Positions 27,336 to 36,547 are shown, counted from the stretch's first letter. The stretch is 64,000 nt of DNA from Caulobacter sp. SL161 (GCF_026672375.1 NZ_JAPPRA010000001.1:1240001-1304000), one strand, 5' to 3'. The notes: generated from the letters alone by a model not told the origin. Made by a program: numbers and translations.

Positions 27336-28388
27336 TCAGCTCCGCTGCGCCAGGAACGCCAGCAGCGCGGCCGCGTCGGCGCGCCAGCCGAACGCCGAGG
27401 CGGGCGGCAAGGCCGGATCCAGCGGCGCGTCCAGCGCCTCGTGCTCGCCCGCTGCGTCGAAGCCATGCCAGGTCGCGCCGGCGAGCACCGCCAGGTCGCG
27501 GACCCACAGGCTCGTGGCCCCGGGGGGGCGGATCTCCACGATCCGGGCGTCCGGCGCGCAGAAAAGGGCGTTGGCCAGCACGGGTCCGGTCGGCGCGACA
27601 ATGACCGTGGCCTCGCGGAAAAGGCCGATCAGCTCATACGTCGAAGACGTCTCGGGACGGATGATCGTGTAGCCGCGCGCCGCCAGTTCGATCTCGACGC
27701 CCTCTTCATCGATCATCACCGCGTTCATCGCGTCGGCGCGGCTGACATAGAGTTTGGGGCGGGCGCCGCCGGCCGGGCCCAGCGTCGCCAGGATCCGCGC
27801 GCGGACCTCGGGCAGCATGGGGTGAGACGCGACCGGGGCGGGCGCCGGCGCGGCCGTGGCCTCGTCCAGCAGGATCCAGGACGCGTCGACGGTCTGCGGC
27901 GCGTCCAGTCCGGCCAGGGCCAGAAGATCGTTCTGCCAGGCCGTCAGGGGCGGCGTCACCCACGGCCGAGCGCCCAGCGCCCCGGTCTTGGACGCTTCCA
28001 GCAGGGTCGGCAGGGTGTTGAGGAGAAAGCCGGCATAGCTGCGCAGGTCGCCCCAGCCGGCCAGAACGGCGCCCGTGGCCAGACGCGGCGGGCCTTCGGG
28101 TAGGATCAGCCGGCTCACGCCGCCGTCGACGCGCACGGCCGGCAGCGCCGACAGGTCCGGACTGAAGCCCAGCGCCTGGCGCGCGGCGCCGCCCAGGATC
28201 TGACCGCTCGCATCGACCAGCACGCCGAACCCCGGCGCGCACCAGACCGCTTCGGCGCGCGTGAACCCCGGCGCGTCGGCGAGCGCGAGGCGCAAGGGCA
28301 GGGAAGGCGGTTCGGGCGCTTTGGGCGCGGGAGCCAGAGCTTTCAGTTTGCGACCGACCCGGCGGGCGAGACGGGCCAGTCGGCTCAC
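27336..28388 (-). CDS. GT61 (DUF563)-like glycosyltransferase
   Basis: 350 residues. A basic N-terminus is followed by a domain with the same order of elements as its neighbour: LAGWGDLRSYAGFLLNTLPTLLEA (the equivalent of the GHW motif), KLYVSRADA, a PETSSTYE stretch, and IVAPTGPVLANALFC near the end. The histidine seen in the neighbour's GHW is not kept here (SYAGFL), so activity may differ. It starts with GTG overlapping the stop of the gene upstream (GTGA). Part of the polysaccharide operon. Confidence 0.7.
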   Translation of the reverse strand: MSRLARLARRVGRKLKALAPAPKAPEPPSLPLRLALADAPGFTRAEAVWCAPGFGVLVDASGQILGGAARQALGFSPDLSALPAVRVDGGVSRLILPEGPPRLATGAVLAGWGDLRSYAGFLLNTLPTLLEASKTGALGARPWVTPPLTAWQNDLLALAGLDAPQTVDASWILLDEATAAPAPAPVASHPMLPEVRARILATLGPAGGARPKLYVSRADAMNAVMIDEEGVEIELAARGYTIIRPETSSTYELIGLFREATVIVAPTGPVLANALFCAPDARIVEIRPPGATSLWVRDLAVLAGATWHGFDAAGEHEALDAPLDPALPPASAFGWRADAAALLAFLAQRS

Positions 28389-30832
28389 AGCTGGAAGCTC
28401 GCGCGATAGCCGGCCCGCTGGACGATGGCGGCCGTCAGGCGCTCAATCGCATGGGCGGTGGTCCCGTCGACGCGGCCCAGTTCCGGTCCGAAGGCGAGCT
28501 CGTCATCCGACAGCTGGGCCAGGGGCGCGAAGGCTTCGGTCCGTCCCCAGAACATCGAGCCCGCGGCGAACGGGGTGTCGTCGTTGAAAGTGAGCGCCAT
28601 GAGCTGGGCCAGGCGTTGCACATGAACCGTGTTGTTGGTCATCACGCCGGGCTCGCCCAACGCCATCCGCGACGCCGCGCCCGCCAGCAGGCCGAGGCGA
28701 GGATCCTGTTCGAAAGCGTGCAGGGCGTGCTCCAGGGCGGTCTCGCCGACGAGGTCGCCCACCAGGGTCTCGCGCCAGGCGTCGCCATCGCTGCGATGGG
28801 GCGAGCGCTTGGTGTGCAGTTTGCAAAAGAGCGCGTAGCCGTGCTCGCCCGCCGCTTTCAGCGCCCGAATGAACGGGCCGATATCGCGACCCTGGTTCGG
28901 GGTGATCAGGATCAACGCCTCCGGAAACGCCGCGCGGGCGGCGGCCAGCTCGGCCTCGGTCCAGCTCTCGGGCAGGGTCAGGATGACGTCCGCGCGGTCC
29001 GCCAAGGGGGCCAGGCGCTGCGCGAACCAGGGGGTCAGTTCGGGATAGTAGAGGTGCAGCAGGATCGCGACGCCGGACCGGCGCTGGAAGCGCGTCGCGG
29101 CGGTCGCAGGCAGCGGATGATGGTCGGTCACGCGCGGAACATAGGGGGCCATGGCCGCACGGGTGGCGTGCAGATAGGCGTGGCCGAAGCGGCGGTCCGG
29201 CTCCAGATAAGCGCCTTCGGCCCATTCATTCCACGCGTTGACGAACACCAGCGCTTCGCCCTGAGGCCGGGTGCGCGCCGCATGGTCGAGGGCTCCGCTC
29301 AGCCAACGCTGGTAGGTTGCCGGGTCGGCGCCGTGAAACACCTTGCCGGCGCCGGATTTGCGGGCCTGGTTGTCCCAGCTGGGCATGACGCCGGGGACAA
29401 GGCCTGGATCAGCGGTCGTCAGGGCGTTCAGCTTGGCGTCGGCGACGCGGGCGTAGTCATAGACCTGGCCCTCGAAGCTTGGATTCAGCAGTTCGATCTC
29501 GCGCGTGATTTCGGCGACGTCGATCCCGTGGGGCGGGAAGTCGACAATCCCGTCGAATCCGCAGGCGGCATAGTCGCTGAAGCCGAACGCGGTGGTGGCG
29601 TAGAGAACCAACTCGCCCAGGCCCAGCTCGAGGCTGAGCGCGCGCCAGCGGTCGGTCGTGGCCTTGGGGTCGGGCAGAAGCTCCGGCCGATAGACCACCA
29701 GGACGGGGCGCCCGCCGATCCGTAGATAGCGAGGGTCGGCCAGGTAGCGCGCGAGGTCGCGGAACACCGCCTTGTCGTCTTCAGGCGAGTGGTCCTGGGC
29801 GATCAGCACCTGACTTTCGTCGCCTTCCCAACGCCGGGTCCAATTCTCATTGGCCCAGCAAAGCGCGAAGGGCAGATCCAGGCTCGGGTCGGCCAGATAG
29901 GCCTCGATCGGCGCTTCCAGCAGGCGTTTGCCCGCGAACCAGTAGTAGTGGAAGCAGAAGGCCGCGACGCCTGCGGTCTTGGCCAGAGCGATCTGCTCAG
30001 CCATGACCGTGGGCACGCGCAGGTCGTAATAGCCCAGGTCGGCCGGCAAGCGCGGCTGGTCGTGGCCCACGAACTGCGGCTGAGCCTTGGCGACGTTGCT
30101 CCAGTCGGTGAAGCCCTTGCCCCACCAGGCGTCGTTTTCGGGGATGGGATGAAACTGCGGCAGGTAGAAGGCGACGATCTTGGGCGCGTCGGGCGCGAGG
30201 CGGAGCGGCTCGACGATCGGCGCCGCAAAATGCGGGCCCTTGGGGTTTCGCGCGATGTCCAGGGCGCGGTTATAGCTCGCCCGCCAGCGATCCTGGCCGC
30301 CGCGCAGCGCGCCCCCTCTGAACCGGGCGCGGCGCGCCAGGCGCCATACGTCCATCATGGGCGCTCGGAGCGGGCCCAGCGTCCCCTTGAGCGACTCCAG
30401 CACGGGTCCCAGCCGCCCGCGGGGGTCGGGGTCCAGCTTGCCGGCCCCGGTGACGCTGAAATGGTCCATGGCGAGCCGCCGCGCCTCTTGCGTGACCAGG
30501 AGCAGCCGAACCCCATGCAGCCGCCGGCCCCGCGCGGGCAGGACCGCGAACAGGCCGCCGTCGCCCCTCTTCAGGCGCGCGCGCGATTCTGCGCCATAGC
30601 CGCCGCCCCAGTCGGCCTCGACAAAGATGTCCGGCGGAAGGCCGTCCAGGGCGGTCAGGCCCAGCTCGATCCGCAGGGTTCTGATCTCCGCCAGGCCCCG
30701 CAACTTGGCCCGGTCGGGCGTCCAGCGCAAAACCGTGGGACCGACGGCCTTGGCGAACACCGAGGGACCGGTGGAAGAGGCCTCCCAGGCTCCGCCGCTC
30801 AGGGGGCGTAGGTCGAACCGCGCAGGGCTCAT
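28385..30832 (-). CDS. WbsX/GH99-like plus RgpF-like polysaccharide biosynthesis protein
   Basis: 815 residues. The N-terminal 200 residues are unassigned. About 215-560 is a WbsX-type domain (glycoside-hydrolase-99-like fold): FYLPQFHPIPENDAWWGKGFT, WANENWTRRW and FVNAWNEWAEGAYLEPD are hallmark runs. About 590-815 resembles RgpF (rhamnan synthesis F): LHLYYPE, TPNQGRDIGPF, LHTKRSPHR and a SMFWGR element. Both domains are known in O-antigen and capsule loci. The start at 30832 overlaps the stop of the ABC ATPase gene (ATGA). The frame remains open to 32320, but that part is antisense to neither family and lies over the exporter genes, so it is not coding. Confidence 0.85.
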   Translation of the reverse strand: MSPARFDLRPLSGGAWEASSTGPSVFAKAVGPTVLRWTPDRAKLRGLAEIRTLRIELGLTALDGLPPDIFVEADWGGGYGAESRARLKRGDGGLFAVLPARGRRLHGVRLLLVTQEARRLAMDHFSVTGAGKLDPDPRGRLGPVLESLKGTLGPLRAPMMDVWRLARRARFRGGALRGGQDRWRASYNRALDIARNPKGPHFAAPIVEPLRLAPDAPKIVAFYLPQFHPIPENDAWWGKGFTDWSNVAKAQPQFVGHDQPRLPADLGYYDLRVPTVMAEQIALAKTAGVAAFCFHYYWFAGKRLLEAPIEAYLADPSLDLPFALCWANENWTRRWEGDESQVLIAQDHSPEDDKAVFRDLARYLADPRYLRIGGRPVLVVYRPELLPDPKATTDRWRALSLELGLGELVLYATTAFGFSDYAACGFDGIVDFPPHGIDVAEITREIELLNPSFEGQVYDYARVADAKLNALTTADPGLVPGVMPSWDNQARKSGAGKVFHGADPATYQRWLSGALDHAARTRPQGEALVFVNAWNEWAEGAYLEPDRRFGHAYLHATRAAMAPYVPRVTDHHPLPATAATRFQRRSGVAILLHLYYPELTPWFAQRLAPLADRADVILTLPESWTEAELAAARAAFPEALILITPNQGRDIGPFIRALKAAGEHGYALFCKLHTKRSPHRSDGDAWRETLVGDLVGETALEHALHAFEQDPRLGLLAGAASRMALGEPGVMTNNTVHVQRLAQLMALTFNDDTPFAAGSMFWGRTEAFAPLAQLSDDELAFGPELGRVDGTTAHAIERLTAAIVQRAGYRASFQL

Positions 30833-31581
30833 GCGGCCGAGGCCGCCTGATGGGCCAGCCATTCCTCGGTCGAGCCCAGGAAGGCGATCTGTCCGCCTTG
30901 AAGTTCGCAGACGCGGTTGCAGACGCGCTGGACCAGGTCGTGGTCGTGCGTGGCGAGCACCACGATCTTGGCGTCCTCGACCATCCGGTGCATGCGCTGG
31001 GCGGCCTTCTGCACGAAGGCGGCGTCGCCGGCGCTGAGCCATTCGTCCAGCACCAGGATATCGGCCTCGAACTCCGTCGCGACCGTGAACATCAGGCGCG
31101 CCTGCATGCCTGCCGAGTAGGTGCGCACCGGCAGATGCAGAAAGTCGCCGAGGCCGGAGAACTCGGCGATGGCGTCGATGCGGCTGTCGATGACCTTGCG
31201 CGACAGCCGCCGCATCAGGCCCAGCTTGTGGATGTTGCGAAGGCCCGTGGCCTCCATGTCGAGACCGGCGTTGATGGCGATCATCGAGGTGATGTCGCCG
31301 TCGATCGACAGCTCGCCGCGCGTCGGCGAATAGATGCCGGCGATCACCTTCAGCAGGGTCGTCTTGCCAGAGCCGTTGTGGCCGACGAGAGCGATGCGGT
31401 CGCCTTCGTTGATCTCCAGATTGATGTCGTGCAGCGCCTTGACGGCCGCCACGTCGCCCGCCGCCTTGTACATCCGCCCGCCGACCGCGAGGTTGAACAC
31501 GGCGCTGCGCAGCGACTGCGAGCGCAGGCTGTAGACGAAGTAGTCGAGATCGACGTTGGTCAGCTTGATCTGGTGCGTCAT
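30829..31581 (-). CDS. wzt: polysaccharide ABC exporter, ATP-binding subunit (Wzt-like)
   Basis: 250 residues. Walker A GHNGSGKTTLLK, an ABC signature YSAGMQARL, Walker B VLDEWLSAGD and a switch histidine in LATHDHD are all present, in the arrangement of the O-antigen/teichoic-acid exporters. There is no extra C-terminal carbohydrate-binding domain, so the glycan probably does not need a terminal cap for recognition. The permease gene lies upstream with a 9-nt gap and the glycosyltransferase overlaps downstream. Confidence 0.9.
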   Translation of the reverse strand: MTHQIKLTNVDLDYFVYSLRSQSLRSAVFNLAVGGRMYKAAGDVAAVKALHDINLEINEGDRIALVGHNGSGKTTLLKVIAGIYSPTRGELSIDGDITSMIAINAGLDMEATGLRNIHKLGLMRRLSRKVIDSRIDAIAEFSGLGDFLHLPVRTYSAGMQARLMFTVATEFEADILVLDEWLSAGDAAFVQKAAQRMHRMVEDAKIVVLATHDHDLVQRVCNRVCELQGGQIAFLGSTEEWLAHQAASAA

Positions 31582-31590
31582 CGTCGTCTC

Positions 31591-32382
31591 CTACAGCCAG
31601 AAGACCACGCGCTTGCGGAACATCGCCAGCAGGGTGATGGCGACGACGGCGAGCACGCCCAGGGTTCCCAGCGTCCACCACCAGTGGATGGCGTCCGGCG
31701 CATGGCCCGTCAGGGGCGCGCGCAGCAGCTCGACCTGGTGGGTGAAGGGGTTCAGCTCGACCACCCAGCGGTGCTTCTCGCTGACGTTCTCGGTCATCCA
31801 GAACACCGGCGTTACGTAGAACAAGAGCTGGACGACATAGCTCATCATATAGGCCACGTCGCGGAAGCGGGTGGACGGGATGGCGATGATGAAGCCCTGG
31901 AAGCAGACGATCAGCATCATCACCACGAGCGCCGGGATCAGCGTCCAGTGTGGGATCGAGAACCGCTGCAGCACCAGCATCGTCGCCCAGAAGGCGATCG
32001 CCTGGAACAGGAAGTTGGTCGCCGACTTCTGGGCGTGCAGGAAGACGTAGAAGCTGAGCGGCAGGCGTTGGCTCTGCATCAGGCCGGCGTTGTAGAGAAA
32101 GATCGCCTGGGCCTCGGCGATGGTGGTGCCCACCAGCGACCAGGCCAAGAGGCCCGCCACCACCTGCGGATAGCTCTTCATCATGTCCACGCCCATCAGG
32201 GCGCTGACGACAAAGGCCAGGGCGAAGGCGATGACCAGGAGGTTGCAGGCCATCCAGAACGGCCCCAGCACCGAGCGCTGGAAGCGCGACGCCGTCTGAT
32301 CCAGGCCCAGCCGCCACCAAAGCGGCGCGAGACGGATCCCGTCTCCCACATCCTTCAGGGCCGCCATCAGGGGACTCGGCAT
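31591..32382 (-). CDS. wzm: polysaccharide ABC exporter, permease subunit (Wzm-like)
   Basis: 263 residues with six hydrophobic segments of the ABC-2 type: from about residue 35 to the C-terminus, with the polar motif LGPFWMACN before the first one and a QVELLRAPLTGHAP loop. The start at 32382 is preferred over 32418 because a GGAAGG site lies six bases ahead of it. It opens the five-gene operon (permease, ATPase, WbsX/RgpF protein, two GT61 proteins) for export of O-antigen or capsule from the cytoplasm to the periplasm. Confidence 0.88.
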   Translation of the reverse strand: MPSPLMAALKDVGDGIRLAPLWWRLGLDQTASRFQRSVLGPFWMACNLLVIAFALAFVVSALMGVDMMKSYPQVVAGLLAWSLVGTTIAEAQAIFLYNAGLMQSQRLPLSFYVFLHAQKSATNFLFQAIAFWATMLVLQRFSIPHWTLIPALVVMMLIVCFQGFIIAIPSTRFRDVAYMMSYVVQLLFYVTPVFWMTENVSEKHRWVVELNPFTHQVELLRAPLTGHAPDAIHWWWTLGTLGVLAVVAITLLAMFRKRVVFWL

Positions 32383-32515
32383 TCGCAACCTTCCAAAGCG
32401 CCGCGAGGCGTTCAGCAAGGCGCTTGCTTATAGGGGCGAAAGCGTCGGGACAATGGCTTGAACCATCGCCGGGCGGCGCTGGGTGACGCTTCCGGCGAGG
32501 TGTTGCGTAAAAACT

Positions 32516-33319
32516 TTAGTTGGGCCGCCGCCGCCGGCGGCGCCAGTCATCGACATAGACCTTGCCCAACCAGAACAGCAGGATCGGAAGCGGCGCCAGG
32601 GCGGCGGCGTAAAGCAGGGCCGAGTTCTGCAACGCCTCGGGAAACACCTGCTGCTGGCCAAGGAAGAACGACCCCGAGGCGATGAACAGCGAAAAGCACA
32701 TCCGCCAGAGGTGCCGCGCGATCCGCGAGGTCCTGGACAGTTGCTTGCGCAGCAGCGCATGCGCCTCGCCCGCCGCCGCGAAGACGCCGGCGATCGTGAA
32801 CAGAAAGAAGGCCTGGGGCGGCGAGCCGTCCACCGTCCCGCTGGGGCTGGCCGCGCCCATCTTCATGAACGTCACGCCGGCGGCGGTGATGCAGAGGGCG
32901 ACGATCAGCCCGATGACTTCCGGTGCGCCGGCCTTCTTGTCGCGGAGACGAGCCGCCATCGTCCCGCTGATCAGCAGGTACAGCGCCATGACGCCGGCGA
33001 CGACGTTGGGGCGCTGCCCCGTCTGGAGGAACGGCGCCACGCCCGCCCCGATGGCGTAGGCGGTGAACATCGCCAGAAAGAACACCGAGCCCGCCGCGCG
33101 GTGGACGCGCTGGCCCTTGCGCGCGGCTAGGGCGATGACGCCGGTGACCATCCCGATCGCCCCGCCGGCGATGTGCGCCCAGAGCAGGGCGTCGGCCCCC
33201 AGGTGCATCCAGGCCGGATCGCCGGGCCTGGCCTCGAGGTTTTCCGCCAGGGCGATCGAGGGCGCCAACGCGGCGACGGCGAACAGGAGGGAGGCGACAG
33301 AACGATACCGGGGTGTCAT
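32516..33319 (-). CDS. multi-pass membrane protein (DUF2306-like)
   Basis: 267 residues. A signal-like N-terminus is followed by about seven hydrophobic segments. The HIAGGAIGMVTGVIAL and KGQRVHRAAGSVFFLAM run is the typical beginning of DUF2306 proteins, with histidines in the membrane that could bind metal or heme. The C-terminus is a run of arginines. The gene is divergent from the AraC regulator (88-base gap), which may control it. Substrate and function are not known. Confidence 0.65.
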   Translation of the reverse strand: MTPRYRSVASLLFAVAALAPSIALAENLEARPGDPAWMHLGADALLWAHIAGGAIGMVTGVIALAARKGQRVHRAAGSVFFLAMFTAYAIGAGVAPFLQTGQRPNVVAGVMALYLLISGTMAARLRDKKAGAPEVIGLIVALCITAAGVTFMKMGAASPSGTVDGSPPQAFFLFTIAGVFAAAGEAHALLRKQLSRTSRIARHLWRMCFSLFIASGSFFLGQQQVFPEALQNSALLYAAALAPLPILLFWLGKVYVDDWRRRRRRPN

Positions 33320-33406
33320 GGCCCATTACTTGTCGATGGGCCGGACGCGCGCCATGATCGCCGCTGCCGTCCGCATGATCATTTGTAACACCTGGGGCCC
33401 GCGACG

Positions 33407-34414
33407 ATGTCAAATCTGACCACGTCGGCGGGAGTCGTCGCCGGCTTGATCGCCTTCGCTGTCCAGCAGGGCGCGGATCGCGCGGCGCTGATGGCCAGGG
33501 CCGGCCTTGTCCCCGCCGACCTGCAGGACCACGACCGGCGCCTGCCGCTCGCAACCTATATGGCGCTGATGCGCGCGGCTCAGGACCTTTGCGACGACCC
33601 GGCGCTGGCGCTGCATTTCGGCGAGGCGGTCGATCTGGCGGAGATCTCGATCGTCGGCCTGATCATGAACGCCTCGGCCACCATGGGCGACGCCTTCGCC
33701 CAGATGCAGCGCTTCGGCCGGCTGACCCTGGAGACCGAGGGGCTGTCGGACGGACCACGCTTTGTGCTGAGCGCCCGCGACGGCCAGTTGTGGATGGTCG
33801 ACACCCGCACGGATCCGAACAGCTTTCCCGAATTGACCGAGGGGGCCTTCGCCCGGCTGGTCTGCGGCCCGCGCCGCTTCCTGCCCGAGCCGCATGTGCT
33901 GGAGGTGTGTTTCACCCATCCCGCACCGGCCTGGCGCGCCGAGCATGACCGTATCTTCCAGTGCCCGGTGACCTTCTCCAGCCCCTGGAACGCCATGCGG
34001 CTGGATCCGCGCATCGCGACCTGGCCCGTGGCGCTGCAGCCGCGCTACGTGTTCGGGGTCCTCGTCGAGCGGGCCGACGACCTGCTGCGGGAGCTTGAGG
34101 ATCAAAGGACCGTCCGCGGCCGGGTCGAGGCCGTGCTGCTGCCGCTGCTGCACACCGGCGAGGTCGGCGCCGACTCGGTCGCCCACGCCCTGGGCTTCAG
34201 CCGCCAGACCCTGTTTCGCAAGCTGAAGGCCGAAGGCGCCACCTACAAGACGGTGCTGGACGACCTGCGCCACCGCATGGCGCTGCGCTATCTTTCGGGC
34301 GCCAAGGCCTCGGTCAACGAGACCGCCTATCTCGTCGGCTTCTCCGAGCCCGCCGCCTTCTCCCGGGCCTTCAAGCGCTGGACCGGCAAGAGCCCGCGTC
34401 ACGCGCGAACCTAG
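33407..34414 (+). CDS. AraC-family transcriptional regulator
   Basis: 335 residues. The N-terminal arabinose-binding-like domain of the OruR/VqsM type covers about 15-200. The C-terminal double helix-turn-helix covers about 235-335: DSVAHALGFSRQTLFRKLK, then ETAYLVGFSEPAAFSRAFKRW-TGKSP. It likely controls the divergent membrane-protein gene. The stop TAG shares the palindrome CTAG (34411-34414) with the stop of the convergent flavoprotein gene. Confidence 0.9.
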   Translation: MSNLTTSAGVVAGLIAFAVQQGADRAALMARAGLVPADLQDHDRRLPLATYMALMRAAQDLCDDPALALHFGEAVDLAEISIVGLIMNASATMGDAFAQMQRFGRLTLETEGLSDGPRFVLSARDGQLWMVDTRTDPNSFPELTEGAFARLVCGPRRFLPEPHVLEVCFTHPAPAWRAEHDRIFQCPVTFSSPWNAMRLDPRIATWPVALQPRYVFGVLVERADDLLRELEDQRTVRGRVEAVLLPLLHTGEVGADSVAHALGFSRQTLFRKLKAEGATYKTVLDDLRHRMALRYLSGAKASVNETAYLVGFSEPAAFSRAFKRWTGKSPRHART

Positions 34415-35619
34415 CCCAGCCGCTCCAGCGCCGTCCGGCCGGCGGCGACGCCGGTGGCGAAACAGGCCTGCAGCAGATAGCCGCCGGTGGGGGCCTCCCA
34501 GTCCAGCATCTCGCCGGCCAGCAGCACATCGGGACGGGCCTTCAGCGTCAGGCCGTCCAGGCTCTCGAACCGTACGCCGCCGGCTGAGGAGATCGCGCGG
34601 TCCAGCGGCTGGACCCCGGTCAGGCGAAGCGGCGCGGCCTTGATCGCGGCGGCCAGGGCGGCCGGCTCCACGGCGAGATCAAGGCCGTGGGCCTCACGCA
34701 GCAGATTGACCTCGACCGGCGACAGCTTGACGGCCTTGCGCAGGAAGTTGGCCAGGCTCTGGCCGCCGCGCGGGGCGTGCAGGCGGCGCTCCAGGGTCTC
34801 GACCGGCAGGTCGGGGCGCAGGTCGATGGTCAGGGTCGCGCCGCCCGCCAGGGCCGCGTCGCGCGCCGCTCCGCCCAGGGCGTAGATCGCGCCGCCTTCC
34901 AGACCATAGCGGGCGATGACCGCATCGCCCCGCGCGCGCGCCTCGCCCAGGCGCAGGGCGATGTTCTTCAGCGGCTCGCCCGCGAAGCGGTCGCGGAACA
35001 CTTCGCTCCAGGCGACGTCGAACCCGCAGTTGGCCGGCCGGAAGGGCGCGATCTCCGAGCCGCCCACGCGCAGTAGCGGCGCCCAGGCGGCGTCGGAGCC
35101 GAGCTTGGGCCAGCTGGCCCCGCCCAGCGCCAGGATGGTCAGCCGCGCGCGCACCGCGTGACGGCCGTCCGGATCCTCGATCAGCAGGGCCCCCATGGCG
35201 TCCCAGCCCTTCCAGGTCGAGCGCGGCCGCAGTGACACGCCCAGACCTTCCAGCCGCGCGAGCCAGGCTCGCAGCAGGGGCGAGGCCTTCATCGCCTGCG
35301 GAAACACCCGGCCGCTGGCCCCGACGAAGGTCTCCTGGCCCAGCCCCTGCGCCCAAGCCACGAGGTCGCTGGGCGTGAACGCCTCCAGCATCGGGCGCAG
35401 CCTCGCGGCCCGCTCGCCATAGCGCCCGGCGAAGCGCTCGAAGTCCTCGCTGTGGGTCAGGTTCAGGCCGCCCCGTCCGGCCATCAGGAACTTGCGCCCG
35501 AAGGTCAGCATCTTCTCGAACACGGCCACGGACCGGCCGGCTTTCGCCACCGTCTCGGCCGCCATCAGCCCGGCGGGCCCGCCACCGATCACGGCGACAT
35601 CGAGGAGGGTGTCGGGCAT
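34411..35619 (-). CDS. HI0933/TIGR03862-type NAD(P)/FAD-dependent oxidoreductase
   Basis: 402 residues. The Rossmann nucleotide loop IGGGPAGLMAAE is at about 11-22, followed by the family hallmark GRKFLMAGRGGLNLTH and a C-terminal LLAGEMLDWEAPTGGYLLQ FAD-binding stretch. The substrate of this group is unknown. The start ATG overlaps the vapC stop (TGATG), so it appears to be translated with the vapBC pair upstream, an odd arrangement for a core flavoprotein. Confidence 0.88.
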   Translation of the reverse strand: MPDTLLDVAVIGGGPAGLMAAETVAKAGRSVAVFEKMLTFGRKFLMAGRGGLNLTHSEDFERFAGRYGERAARLRPMLEAFTPSDLVAWAQGLGQETFVGASGRVFPQAMKASPLLRAWLARLEGLGVSLRPRSTWKGWDAMGALLIEDPDGRHAVRARLTILALGGASWPKLGSDAAWAPLLRVGGSEIAPFRPANCGFDVAWSEVFRDRFAGEPLKNIALRLGEARARGDAVIARYGLEGGAIYALGGAARDAALAGGATLTIDLRPDLPVETLERRLHAPRGGQSLANFLRKAVKLSPVEVNLLREAHGLDLAVEPAALAAAIKAAPLRLTGVQPLDRAISSAGGVRFESLDGLTLKARPDVLLAGEMLDWEAPTGGYLLQACFATGVAAGRTALERLG

Positions 35620-36017
35620 CAGGCGGCCTCGATGTCGGTCAGGGCGAAATCCTCGCCCTTGTAGAGCAGCGGCACGCCATGAACCTTGGCGCAGGCGTAG
35701 GAAAAGCAGTCGCCCATGTTCAGCCTGGCGGGATGGACGCCCTTACCGAAGCGGGCGTGAGCGTCGAGGGCGACCGCGTACTCGGTTTCGCCGATGGGTA
35801 CGAGCGACGCACCGAATGCGGTTCGCAACCGATCGAACCTTCGGGAGGCGGCGTTCAGATCTCGTCCCGTCTCTCGTGAGACCGCGCGGACCGTCTCCCA
35901 GGCGGCGACTGCCGAGGTCTGGACGACCGGAGCGTCGGCCAACTTGACCCTGAAGGCCTCGGCCTCGGGTTCTTCCAACAGCATGGCCGTCCAGGCCGAG
36001 GCGTCGACGAACATCAC
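35619..36017 (-). CDS. vapC: VapC-type PIN-domain toxin
   Basis: About 131 residues, PIN-domain ribonuclease. The first acidic residue is in FVDASAWTA, a second in the SAVAAWETVRA helix (Glu), and further acids in LNMGDCFSYACAK and KGEDF near the C-terminus, giving the four-acid PIN site. The start is ATG 36014 within the antitoxin stop or GTG 36017. Toxin expression is held by the antitoxin gene directly upstream. The gene is complete, so the module may be active. Confidence 0.9.
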   Translation of the reverse strand: MMFVDASAWTAMLLEEPEAEAFRVKLADAPVVQTSAVAAWETVRAVSRETGRDLNAASRRFDRLRTAFGASLVPIGETEYAVALDAHARFGKGVHPARLNMGDCFSYACAKVHGVPLLYKGEDFALTDIEAA

Positions 36018-36253
36018 TCGTCGTTGAGGCTGTCGAAGAAGGCCTTATCGGCCTTCAGACCCGTGCGAGGCCAACTCGCGACCTCGGCGCAGATCGCGCG
36101 AGCCTTGGCCAGCTTCTCCTCGCGGGCCTTTTCGTCGGCCTCCCGCGCCTTGGTCACGGCCAGCTTGACGGCTTCGGTGAGGCCGACGCGCTTTTCCTCG
36201 GCGTACTGGCGCACCAGGGCGTCGGTCTCGGGGTCGCGGACGTGGAAGGGCAT
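36014..36253 (-). CDS. vapB: VapB-type antitoxin
   Basis: 79 residues. It resembles the Rv0623-like antitoxins: a short beta strand (FHVRDPETDALVRQYAEE), then a helix with LTEAVKLAVTKARE, and a charged tail that would fill the PIN active site. It overlaps vapC. The two products form a DNA-binding complex that normally represses its own promoter in the 36254-36340 gap. Confidence 0.85.
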   Translation of the reverse strand: MPFHVRDPETDALVRQYAEEKRVGLTEAVKLAVTKAREADEKAREEKLAKARAICAEVASWPRTGLKADKAFFDSLNDE

Positions 36254-36348
36254 CGGAACCTCCGTCTAGACAGAAGGTAGCATCGGCTAGCCGGGGCGGC
36301 AATTGAGGGGGCGGTGTAGGTCGCCCCGTGACGAATTCCCTGAAAACC

Positions 36349-36464
36349 CGTCATCCCGCGCTTGATGCGCGGGACCCATGGTTCAGCTTTCCCGTGAGAG
36401 CGTGAGTTTTCTCCGCACCTGCGGCGGACAAATGGGTCCCGCGAACACGTCGCGGGATGACGAC
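36349..36464. repeat. dispersed palindromic repeat, copy A
   Basis: About 116 bp with the ends CGTCATCCCGCG and CGCGGGATGACG as inverted arms, inner arms GCGGGACCCAT and ATGGGTCCCGC, and a variable middle with GTGAGAGC. Copies B (39471-39585) and C (61163-61276) share ends and middle; C is inverted. It lies between vapB and rplA in a 336-base gap. Confidence 0.9.
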
Positions 36465-36519
36465 GAGCATTCGGTCAGCGACCACTCGAAGCTATTGCGC
36501 TCAGCCCCCCAAACGCAGA

Positions 36520-36547
36520 ACGGGCGCTGGATTGCTCCAGCGCCCGT
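36520..36547 (-). terminator. strong hairpin downstream of rplA
   Basis: A perfect 12-bp stem (36520-36531 with 36536-36547, sequence ACGGGCGCTGGA) with a 4-base loop, 42 bases after the rplA stop. The minus-strand tail is GTTTGGGG rather than a T-run. It is the probable end of the rplK-rplA transcript. Confidence 0.75.

Noticed and set aside
30833..32320. Upstream part of a very long minus-strand frame over the exporter genes
   Set aside because: It overlaps the well-supported ATPase and permease genes in another frame on the same strand; only 28385-30832 shows family motifs.
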